Positions 45,250 through 57,400 of a stretch of DNA of 64,000 nucleotides are shown piece after piece. A program made the translations under genes and the position numbers. Within the stretch, counting starts at the first letter, position 1. Every line of letters starts with the position of its first letter. Source of the DNA: Patiria miniata (taxonomy: Eukaryota > Echinodermata > Asteroidea > Valvatida > Asterinidae); the NCBI RefSeq assembly GCF_015706575.1, contig NW_024037047.1, positions 927,632 to 991,631 of the forward strand, written 5' to 3'. Below the pieces are notes generated by a model. It was not told the origin of the DNA and ran no database searches. It saw only the letters and a program-made list of their open reading frames with translations.

Positions 45250-45660
45250 AAAATAGAGCTTCGCGTTTGTTGTTACAAACGCAGAGTGGTCAGTTTCATC
45301 AGACACTGTCCAGGTAAGTTATGAATATGCTTATGTCAGAAAAAAAGGATCAAGAACTTTAACATTCCCAGTACCAATTATTTGTACAAAACAAAAGCGT
45401 CTTTAAGGGTATGATAAATTTCAGTAAACATTTAGGTACACGTACAAGTTATTTCCGGCTTGATGACGTCTTCAGTCAAAAAAGGGAAGGGAGGACACTT
45501 ATTTATCATTAAGTAAAAATAACGGATGGGAATATGGAAATTAGGTGTATGTAATAATAACACCCAACTTCCGGTTTGATGACGTCACAATATTTGGAAG
45601 CAAAAGGTCAATATTAAGTGTAACAGATGTCATATTTTGGGCAAAAAACAAAGTCATGAG
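45250..45660. repeat. TGACGTC-containing repeat, shorter copy
   Basis: GAGCTTCGCGTTTGTTGTTA + CAAACGC, then 'ccggcttgatgacgtcttc' and 'acttccggtttgatgacgtc', as at 36640-37000. Confidence 0.65.
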
Positions 45661-46551
45661 ACAGGGATCATAATGATGATCCCTGTTTGGGAATCTGTGT
45701 CGATTTTGTTCAGCAGGAAAGTGAACCAACTGCATTTTTGCACCACAACTTCAAGACAATGGTGCCCCATGATGCGTGACCCTGGAATGTAACCCAAGGT
45801 ATCATTGAAAAGCGCACAGCTTCAGCTTTAAGATGATACCATGCTTCTTGCTTGTACACAAATAGTCTGGCCATAATAACCCTTTCAAGTTGGGTTACCT
45901 TTTTTTGAGACACCCTGTATAAGAGAAGGATTTCTTAAATTCGCATCTGAATTCAAGTGAACATTCCAATTCAACTGGCAGTTGAACTGGAAATGGCAAG
46001 TTGTTTTCCACTGGTTTTGAACCAGGTTAACAACTAAAACTTGTTCAAAGCCAGGACATTTTACCTGGTACATTTGTAATACAGTTGAGGACCAGTTGAA
46101 CTGGTTTCAACTGGACATTTTACCTGGGGAGAATCTTCATTTCTCATTCTTCATGAATTTAATATTTTTTTATTTAAAAAAATGCCCCCCCCCCTAAAAA
46201 AAGATGGGGATAAAACTACAACTGGTTTAATACTTTCCAATTAGGTTGACATTCCAATTTCGACTCAAATTAGTGAAATTGCAAAATAAAAGTGACAATG
46301 TAATGCAGAATAATTTTGTTTCGAGATTGAGAGAAAACAAACACCTTTTATTGACAATAAGGTCGGCAATAATACATTAAAGATCAGGTTTATCTGACAG
46401 ATCTGGAAAATAAAAATATTTCCAGAAAACTTTATATTTAAAAATAACAGAAAACAGACACTCAAAACAAACACAGGTAAGGGTGCGTGTGTGGTCTGAT
46501 TATATCCAAACTTATATGAAATTATCCCCCCCCCCCAAAAAAAAATAATAA

Positions 46552-46927
46552 GGCCAAAAAAAAAAATACTCCGTCTCTGGTCAGCGCGCGCGTCGATTTT
46601 AATCATGCGCGTCAACCTTTTTTTTTGTTCAAATTAACACGGAAGCTACAACAGCGCCCTCCATTGCCGCGCCTCCTCACATTTTTGTACCAAGGAGCAC
46701 CAAGGAATGGGGAAATTGCACCAAGGCAAATGATAAACTGCACCAAGGCAAATTATGGAGGACACCAATGTATAATGAGGACACAAAAAAGCAAAATAGT
46801 ACCCACCTTGTCTGTACAATACAAGCTTGAAAAAAAAAAAGCCACCAATAAAACCCCCCAAAACGCGTTGCCGCATCAATTACGGAACTTCGGTCTGACC
46901 AGAGACCGACTATTTTTTTGGGGGGCC
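46552..46927. mobile_element. Harbinger-like repeat family 4, copy 2 (inverted)
   Basis: Ends GGCC + A-run + 'ctccgtctctggtcagc' and 'ctgaccagagaccgac' + T-run + GGCC. The interior repeats 'caccaaggcaaat'. ATAA occurs at both borders, in line with a short AT-rich duplication. Confidence 0.65.
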
Positions 46928-47355
46928 CAATAATAAAAAACATAATTCATTCATTGATATTTTGATAAGTTGAATTTGCCCAAATTACAAAGGCAATCAA
47001 AGGGCACTTCTATTTATCGTACGAAAATGTGGCATCAATAACTCATGTTACTATGTAGAAAAACATGGACACAAATGGTATTGTTTTAAACACAAACTAT
47101 AAAACAACCTGCTTGAAAAATAGCTGAGGTGGTATGGAAATGGCAGGACAATAGAAGTGACGATGATCATTGAGCTTTTCATAGTGTTCTCAATGCAAGA
47201 TGCAACAAACAATTCAATTTACATTTCTAGATCTTATAATAGGTATACTGTATGCAAATTGTAGACTTACAATGAAGTTCCACAATATATGCAAATATGT
47301 AATCTAAATATGCATAATTTATGCACATATATTAAATTTATATACATTCAGAAAC

Positions 47356-47552
47356 TCATTTCAGCAGGTCAAAGAGTGAGAGTTCGTCTCCAATGCCTGA
47401 TATCCCAGGCTGCCCCTGGGCCGGTTGCCGTGACAACTGTTGCTGGGGAACCTGTGCTTGCTGCTGCTGCTGCTGCTGCTGTTGCTGTTGCTGCATCATG
47501 ATTGGCTGCTGTGGTTGCTGGAGGCGGAACTGTTGCTGTTGATTGACAGCGG

Positions 47553-47583
<31 letters not shown>

Positions 47584-47661
47584 TTGCTGCCACTGCAGTT
47601 GCTGTTGCTGCTGCTGCTGTTGAGTTTGACCCTGTGCTGGCAAGCCCGGCTGGACAGTTCC
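47356..47661 (-). CDS. MED25: MED25 last exon
   Basis: 101 codons plus TGA, acceptor TTTGTTCAG. GTVQPGLPAQGQ, alternating Gln runs, RLQQPQQPIMM, then QPAQGQPGISGIGDELSLFD + LLK. The final LFDLL is a second LxxLL motif in an acidic C-terminus. Confidence 0.88.
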
Positions 47662-50600
47662 CTGAACAAAGAAATGAAGGAAATCAGTTGATGTTGGACT
47701 AGTCTTGGTCCTGAGATTTTGAATTGAGTTTAGATTAGATTAGATTTCTTTATTGTCATGCTCAAAATTACATGGAACTTCATTTCCCAGTGTACAATTA
47801 AAAATATGTGTACATCCAATAATTAAAAAAATACATAAAACAAGACCAAAATATATCATAACATGTACATATACAAAACACAGTTACTACTATACAATCA
47901 TAACAACTCTAGGAGCAGTAAAGTAGGATTTCGGGCTGTGGGGTGATTAGGGAAGGAAATGAGGACAAATAGGACGGGACAGGATGGAAACAGCTGGGTC
48001 TGGCAATGTGCAAAATGTATAGGGCAGGGTATGATTGAGGGGTAGAGGGGGGTGAGAAGGGAAAAGGGGAGGAGAGCATGGAAAGAGAGGGTAGGATAAG
48101 GGAAACATTGGAACAGGGTAGGGTAGTGTAGGGAGGGGCAGGGCTGAGTAGAGTTGGGTATGGAATAACTGAGTTATAAAACACAGCTAAAGAGCAACTT
48201 ATCTAGAACATTTGAATGAAATAAAAACCACAAGCGTAGGGATAAAAACTATCTGGTGAATGTTGAGTTAAAAATCTGAATATAGCCCATAGCGCGGTTC
48301 TTGTGTCTTTACGCAAAACACTTCAATTTCTTAGAGTCAACAATAAAATAGTAACATCAGAGGGCAGTATTAACTGGCGAAGTCGTGACGTCACTCAGAG
48401 AGCAATTTGGTGCAACCGTGGTTGCATGTTTACAGCCACTGCAACGGCCCAGAGAACACCGTTGTTTGGCTATAGCTGTTGTGAATCCGTTTCATAATTG
48501 GCCTGATTCTCCTCTTTGAAGCGAAATAAGCACAACTGTGTTTGTAATTCGCTCGTACCCCCCGCCCTGCAAACAGGACGCTGGGATACTCTGATGAGCT
48601 TCACAGAATCTTGTGAAGGAAGTGGCCTATGACCTATGTATAAAAGCATCTGGCTGCAGCTGTTCAAGACCGCATTTAGACAATGTGCGCAAATATTAAT
48701 GCTATCCGAAAACCTCCTATAGAATTGCGCACATTCAATACCGGATGTGATTTCTGTTTCATTGCGGACCATGTGGACAAAATTTTGCGCGTCGCATAAT
48801 GCAATCCGACCGTTCATGATTCGAAACGGAGCCTGAGCGAGTGACAGAAAATGTAAATTTACAACACAGATAAGTTTTACAGAATTTCCTACATTATTAC
48901 GCTTTTCAACGAGAAATAAAACATCTCTAAACTGGAATAAAAGAGTAATGAATCAGTCTTAACGGCCGTTTCAAACCTTGCTGAGTCATAACCTTGATGA
49001 CGCGTAGGTCACTGGTTAGCAAAATCCAACCAATCAGAGCGTGAATTCATCAGAGTATCCCAGCGTCCTGTTTGCAGGGCGGGGGGTACGAGCGAATGTT
49101 TGTAACTGGTGTGGTGACAATCTGCTGAAAGGCAGTGAACCATTTTCAGGTACTAATTTGTGAACATGTTCTATAAACGTAGGATGTAAAACTGCCGTCT
49201 GTGATCCCGTGTGTAAACGTACGCGTAATGCGCGTGAACGTGCGTGACCCGTTGTTAAGGAAGTGCGCCTGACTGTGGGAGGTGTCGTCACTCGTTCTTG
49301 GCCCATTGCTTGCATAATGAGTTGTGTGTGTCCCATCTCGGGCCATTGGCTTATTAACTCACATGGATATATAGAGGGCACTATTGTCTTACCGGGGGCT
49401 GGTTCATGAGAAGATGTCGGAGCTGAGGATTATTGGTCGGCAACTGCTGGCTCTGAGCGGGCGTCGGCCCCCCTGTACCACCTGCCTGGCCAGGTGCCGG
49501 CAGCTGAGGGCGCTGTTGCTGCTGCTGCTGGGGTTGGACTGGTGGTGGTGGTTGCTGCTGCTGCTGCTGCTGTTGCTGCTGTAACCTTCAATGTTGTAAA
49601 AAAATGGAAACAGATTTACAGGGCACGCTTATACACTCTGATACATACTTATTTATAATGAAGTGAATTAACTGCAATCAGAAACATTTCTATTAATAAA
49701 ACCAAGTAAAAAAATTACTATTTTTTTTTAGTATGCCCAACTACGAACCGAGAAATAACGGACTACTTTGAAAAGGATGCCTAACTAGAAACTGAGACAA
49801 AATGGACTATTTTGAAAGGATGCCCAACTAGGAACTGGGTACCCGAGTACCCGGCGCTGATGTCAGGAAGCCCTTCCAAATTATGGGATCGGGAACCCAT
49901 AACCAACTTAAAGGGACACTGGGTCCTGGAACAGCCCAATTGGGCTACACAACGCGCTTTGAACGAGATGATGATAATCGGAAATAACTTTTAAAAATAG
50001 GATATAAACATCCACACAACTATCCTTTCAAAACTGGGCGTTTTTGTGTTATTCCTGTATTATGCGTGCGAGAACGAATTTCGGGGTCCACTTTTGCGAC
50101 CCCATAAATTCGAGCTGTTTGGATGCTAGTTGTGATTTCATTCGTACGCGTAAAGCGTTCGCCTTTTGCGGACGTTGAAGAAACCACAATTTTTTGCATT
50201 GCTGATTGGTCACCGCGTGCTGTTCCCAAGACACACAACGTGTATAGCGTACATGAGAACGACATGAAAAACGTATTTGTACTCCGTCATGTCCGATGTA
50301 AACAAGCTTGTTTTTTTTCGTCTTTTCTCGGGAACGGTAAGACATTAGGTTGGTTTCCTTTCAACCAGATGTTTGAAATAGGCTAAGTAAACAATCCAAA
50401 ACATAACAGTTTCGGGGATTTCAGGACCTAGTGCCCCTTTAACGTAACTTCTCAGATTGGTGGGGAATATTCAAAATGAAAACCAGGCTACTGGAACACC
50501 AAAACAGATTTCACATCGATGTCCATTTTAATGCGCAACATACGACAAGTAGCAGTTTGCACCGTTAAGCTTTAAAGCCCTTCAGACAACTTCTGGGATT

Positions 50601-51459
50601 GGAATTGTGGGGTTGGGTTTCTTTTAGGGGTACCAAAGCACCTCTATTTGATTCCAATTAGGTACCCTTAAACCACTGCTATGACATCACACTATTGTTA
50701 AAAGTGTGAATTCGGATCTACGAATCTCTTACACTGGTCACAAAGTGTGGATTCGGAACGACGAATCTTTAGTAAAGTGTGGATTCAGAATTACGAATCC
50801 ACACTTTGAACACGTCGGACAGTTGCTCTCCATAATGAGCAAGAATAGGACCGTCTGCGTGAAAATTTGTTTTCCGAAAATTACCAATGCATCTTCACTG
50901 TCAGATTTTCCGCTTTCACTGCAAAATCTACTTTTAGTCAGAAAGAAATCGTCGTCTGAACTATCCATTTTGACGTAAGGAGCCCGTGTGTTGATACACA
51001 TGCTAAACACGTCAGGAAACAATGTTGCAACCTGACGCCACTTCCGCACTTGTGTACAACGTCTATGGAGAGTCATTTCAAGTACTTCCCAACAATTTTG
51101 GGAACATTTATCAGTCCCAGATTCATGTCTTATCACCATTTTTGCAATAAACGGCCTTCATTGAGATGATATATGAAGAAAAAAGTGGCGTCAGGTTGCA
51201 GCATTCTTTCCAATACCTCTGTTGACGCTTCGCGCCTCGTGAATTCTTAAATTACGAATCCACACTTTCTTGTGTATTCTCCTTAACAGCTCGCACACTA
51301 CCCATAAATGCACGCCACTACGCCCAACTATCATTTCATAGCTTGGCTGGCGCAGTGAACAAGTTGCGGTCCAAAGGTCTGAATTCTAGTTCGATTTGAG
51401 ACAAAACTGTCTGTTATCAAGACAAACCTACCTCTGTTGCTGCTGCTGCTGCTGCTGCA

Positions 51460-51493
<34 letters not shown>

Positions 51494-54400
51494 AAGTTGT
51501 TGCTGCTGCAACTGCGCCTGTTGTTGCTGCAACTTCTGAGCCAACTGCAGTTGCTGTTGCTTCTTGAGTTGCTGCAGTTCCCGGTTTTTAGCCATTTCCA
51601 TGAAACGCTGCACCAACAGATCAAATATGGAACAGTCTTTTATAAAATAAAATCTTTATCAAAAGAATGCGAGGGTCCTATGGGTACAGTGTTCGACTCA
51701 CGTGCCGTAATACGTGGGTTCGAACCGTGATGGGGAGCACAGTGCCTGTGTTCTTGGGCAAGACACTTTACTACAATTGCCTCTCTCCACCCAGGTGTAT
51801 AAATGGGTACCTGTGAAGGTAGAGACCAGAATGCACTATCTCGAGCTGCTGCAGAAAAATAGTCTCATGGTCTGATGAACGGGGCAACAATAGTGAAGCG
51901 CTTTGAGACCTTTGGTATAAAGCGCTCTACAAGCACCATATTGATATTTTTATTAAACTAATCACGATTGGTGTAATATCGGAAGAAATAAAACCATGAA
52001 GAGTTTTTTTTTTTAACTAACCTGCTGCTGCGCTCGCTGCTGCTGCTGCACGGCAGCTGCGGAATTGCCTTGCATTGCAGCATTCCCATTACCGCCAGCA
52101 CCCCCTCCGGAACTCAACCCAGCTGCGGTTGAGGGAACACTAGACATGCCCATCGTTGAGATGTTGGTAGAGCCGGGCATACTGCCAGGCATTGTGGGTA
52201 GTCCACCCTGTTGTTGTTGTTGTTGTTGTTGCTGTTGTTGTTGGTTTACTGGGGTCGGGAACTGTCTGGCTTGAAGCTGGCCTCCTGGGCCCATGGCCTG
52301 CTATGGAGACAATACAATCATATTTTGAATTGTGCCCTCTCGTGACATCACATGAAATCAGGATTCGGAACCCGATTCTCATGGGACTCGCTTGCACCCA
52401 TTCACGGATTCACAACGCATGGGGGCGGTATTCACTGAAATTTCCAAAAATGTGTCACTTAACACATCTTTGGAAATGACCTTCTTTGACTGTTTTCTTT
52501 AAAAGGGACAGCATGCCAGAAGGAACAATTTCACAGGGTGCCATTACTATCTTTCAACCTAGTAAGCTTTTTCACATTGATTTGGTCGGTTATGTTTTGG
52601 AAAGCTGCAAATGGTGCACTCTACCTTTAACCTAGTCCGCCCTAACTGTTACAATTGTAATTTGGGTTTTAAATACTGCATTCACATCCTTTGGTTTAGC
52701 TTGACTCAGAAACAACAGTGTGAAACACACTTAACACTACAGGTTTTTTTTACTTTGCAACGTATTAAAGACAGCAAAAACAAGACAGTCCGATTTTTTG
52801 TGTGTTGAGCAATCAGGCTCGGTTCAAGGCAAGATAATTTGGGAGGCTAATCATCCTTACTCGCAGCTGGTATGCTGAATTGCGAAGGACGCGGCTACAA
52901 CGTGGTCAGGCCGCTGGCACGTAAAGGCGCCTCTGGCTGCCGGCCACGTCGACCCATATAAGACCACGGAGCACAGCCTGAGATCGAAAGTGCTTGATTT
53001 TTCCGGAGGGAGGAAAACCGGAGGGCCCGGAGAAAAACCCTCGCGGCACAAGAGAGAACCAACGCACAACTCTACTCACATGCGATCCGCGGCCAGGATT
53101 CGAACCGTGGTCACCTTGGTGAGAGGCAAGCGCTTTACGCACAAGCCACCCATTTCTCACATGAAAGAAACAATATTTTGACAATGAAAAGAGTGCCTTT
53201 AGCAGATTTGTAGGACTCATGACTCGGACTTGAGTCCTGCTCGAGTCCCATTTTCCGTGACTTGGACTTGATGTTTGGTGACTCAAATACAAGTCTTGCA
53301 TTAAGTTCATGTCCGCACGAGTATCCTGGGCTACGGCTAGGTCCACCGTCAGCATGTGACGATGTAGTTTTAATTGTCAAAGACCTAGCCAGTAGCCCTT
53401 GACAAGAGATTTAGATGTGGCTTAGGTATCGCTCTATGTTCTTGTGAGTGCTGCGGCCTCGTGGTCTGGAGCATTGAATTCGTGGTCTGCAGGTAATTCT
53501 GCAGGTTGTGGGTTCAAGTCCAGCCTGGGGCTATGGTGTGTGTGCCCTTGGGCAAGGCACTTTGTCACGCATTGCTTCTCCCCACCCAGGAGTAAATGGG
53601 TACCTGTGATCGTAGAGATGGTTACTTGTGATTGGTTTTAGCTTCTTTGTGCCGAAATGGCAGCATGGGGCTGTATGGGCTCCGTGCGCCAACAAAAGAG
53701 GGCGCGTTTTTACCACTTTTGAGAGCTCCGTGGACGGGATCACACACAGCGTGTGCGTACTGTATACTGTAATGGTTTCGGGCGGGAAGTACATGTACGC
53801 ACGACTTCCTGAATGTGCCAAAGCTATTAGCCACAGCGTCTTTGCGTGTACACCAGACATTGTCGGCACGTGAATACGTTCGAATTTAACTTGCGATGAT
53901 CTCGCAGACTAATCCCCGCCCCCCAATAACTTTGGATCATTTGAAATACACTGTGGATGGACCGGGAACCAGTCTAGGTCTCCCCCAACTCTCCTTTTCT
54001 GGTCGTTGAAGGGGTACTTGTGCACGGAGCCCATAATCCCCAGGGAGCTGAGATTGTCTTTAGAATGTTTCATTGGCCCAATGAGCAGGGTTAATAATGA
54101 TGTAGCGCCTTGAGCACCAATACTGGTGGATATGTGCGCAATATTATTTACCATTTGGCCTCTTGCTCTGTCTACGTGATTCTTCTTCTGTTTGGTGAGT
54201 ACCATGCGGAACTGGTTGACAAATCCTGCCTGGTCGTTGGGAATGAAGCCGATAAACATGGACTTCCGCTGGGAATACAGCAGCATCAAAATACGGATGT
54301 TGCACGGAACGTCGGTGGGGAAATGAACACTGCCAGCCTGTCAATCACAAGTCAATCACAAGTCAATCGCTTATCCATCACTAGTCCCTCGCTAGTCTAT

Positions 54401-57400
54401 CAATAGTCCATCAGTAGTCCATCACTAGTCATTCACAAGTCAATCACTAGTCAGTCCCAAGTTAGTCACACGTCAGTCACAAGTCAGTCACAAGTCAATC
54501 ACTAGTCAGTCACTAGTCAATCACTTCTCCCTCACTAGTCATTCAAAAGTCAATCACTAGTCAGTCACAAGTCAGTCACAAGTCAGTCACAAGTCCATCA
54601 CTAGTCCATTACTAGTCATTCACAAGTCAATCACTAGTCAGTCACCAGTTAGTCACAAGTCAGTCACAATTCAATCACTAGTCAGTCACTAGTCAATCAC
54701 TTCTCCCTCACTAGTCATTCACAAGTCAATCACTAGTCAGTCACAAGTCCATCACTAGTCAGTTACAAGTCAGTAACAAGTCAATCACAAGTCGATCACT
54801 AGTTAATAATAAGTCAATAATAAGGCAATCACAAGTCGATCACTAGTCCATCACTAGTCATTCACAAGTCAATCACTAGTCAGTCACAAGTCCATCACTA
54901 GTCAGTTACAAGTCAGTAACAAGTCAATCACTGGTCGATCACTAGTTAATAATAAGTCAATAGTAAGGCAATCACAAGTCGATCACTAGTCCATCACAAC
55001 TTCTTCACAAGAATTACAAGTCAATCACTAGTCAATCATGTCAATCACAAGTCATCAGTTGTCTTAGCAAAATGCTTCTGTGCATATGCCACAAGCTTTT
55101 CGTTAGAGTGATGTTTGCGTGTATTAGTTCCACGATTGCTTAGTTCCACGATTGCTTTAAGTAAAGTTCCCTAATTAGTTAGTTAATTAGGTCCACGATT
55201 GCTTAGCAAAGCGCATGCACAGAAGAAGATCGCACGGGTAACCCATTAAATAGTCGACTGCGCATATGTATTTACCCTGTGTGAATCCTCACATGCGTGC
55301 TTGGTAAACAGCGAAACTAGCGGCTGACATGTGATGGTGAATGGACCAGTAAGAATTCGGCTCTCTCTCATGAATATGCATGAGGTACAGTGATGTAATA
55401 TCATTGATGACTAGCCTGAATTCTCCCTCCCTTTCTTAACAAAGGAGACAACTTACAAAGCTGCTTTGCATGACTTTCATGAGGGCTCTCATAGCATCGG
55501 GATCGTTGCCTTGCTCAGGAAACTGGAAGCCAACTTGTTGAGAGCTACACAGTAACGTACTCAATCCTTGCTGCATTGAGAAAAGCAAAACAAGTTTTAC
55601 AAATTGAAAAAAAAAAGAAATTTTACAGAACAGGACTGGAACCTGCCATAATCAAGCCTCTACCAACCCCCATGTCTCTAAATAAAAGTTGTGGGTTCGA
55701 GTCCCACTCAAGTAACCTTGTCAATTGGTTTGTTTCATAAGCCTTCAGACAACACTGAGCACACAAAGCTTATGAAATAAGGGAACGTCACAAAAGTCAG
55801 AATGCTTGGAACGTTCCACCGGGGAACATCGCCTGTCCCAAATGGGAACTTTCGTTGTTCCCAATGGAAACGGCCCAGGACCGCCAGATGCTCATGGCAG
55901 ATGTCACGCGTGGGAACGTTGGTCTATGCACGTGCACGACTACTCAGGAACCGCCTTTTCCAGTTGAGAACACTCTGGAAACACAGCGCATACCTGATGG
56001 GAACACACAGTGTCCTAAAACATGCTGTGAATCCTCTTTTAAAGAGAAAACCTGACTAAATGTCTTATATTCGGGTTTTTGATCAAGACCGAACCAGGGT
56101 TTGGAACACATCTTATCTCAAGATTGTATCTCCTCAGGGCAAGTAAGCACCAGATGAATACCTTCCACCAGCAGGGAACAATTAATATAGCTTGACTTAA
56201 CGACTTGTTTGGCATGCCTGAATCATTCCTCAGTGACCTAAATGCACCTGGATTTTTCATAAATTAAATATCAAACGTAAAATTCGTTTTGGTCGGGTAA
56301 TGAAACCATGTTTTCTTTTTTTTGATCTTTGAAACTGATGCACAGACAACCGGAATCATGAATTTGTCGGACTGTGCATACAGGTACATGTAACAAGTAT
56401 GGAGTTTCCAAAAGGTAAACCCAGCAGGAACTAAATAGTACCGTTTGGACTGGCCTCCTGTGGTGCAACTACATTTGTAATTGTCTTAACCCTGCGGGAT
56501 GCGCAGGGGCTCACGCGCTAGTCCCTTTTTTGGTTTCTTAACTTTTTTTGATGAAGCTATCGCCCAATTCCCTTGAAACTACATGTAATCCTAGAGTGAA
56601 CCTTGTGGTTTGAGATGGCATGGTCGCTTTTCTTGTAGGAGTTCACTTGGGGGTCAGCCGCCCCTGGGAAAGTTGGGCCTCCAGCCAAAGCCCATTCACT
56701 TGTGCACAAAAAAAGTTCTCTGCGTTTTACATACCGCCGTCACAACAATGTCATCAATCATCCTCTACTGCTGGCCCAGTGACAGCTGTCTAGAGCCACA
56801 GAAAGGCTGTCTCGACTGTTTCATGTCCATCTTTTTTGGGGGGATCCAACATGTAATGGTCGATCCAACATGTAATGGTCAATCCAACATGTAACGGTCA
56901 CAGTGCATGCAGTGTATATGTACATGACTGTGCAGTCACAATGTCTGTGAGTGACCTACTGGAGGGGATTCAATCTTGTGTGGGTTCGGGGGACCTGCAT
57001 TCATAATATTTAAACCATTAGAGAAAGGATTGTGTCCACAAAATAGTATTTTATACGCGAAATCAAAACTGCCTCACGCGTGAGCACCTCAGCTACGCGG
57101 CGTAAATTTTTACGCTTCGCAGCTCGCAGGGTTAAGGGATTAACCAGATAACGTTACCCTGGGTTCAGTCAAACATAAACATCGAAAACCTGGTATTTTA
57201 ATAGGGAAATTCACCTCATGAAGGAGAGTTTCACATAAAACGGGAACGTTCCGACTTTTGCGATGTTCCACTATGTTGGTGGAGGGCAAGACCCAATATT
57301 CAAGCTTGCCAGTTTTGCAAGTAGGATTGCGCCAACGAGAGCAAGACGAAAGGTGAGACAAATTTGGAATTGATCTTACCAAAAGTTGTTGTGGAATGAG

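Noticed and set aside
48470..48817. 115-codon minus-strand ORF
   Set aside because: It lies inside the Mutator-like MITE and crosses its border; no known domain.
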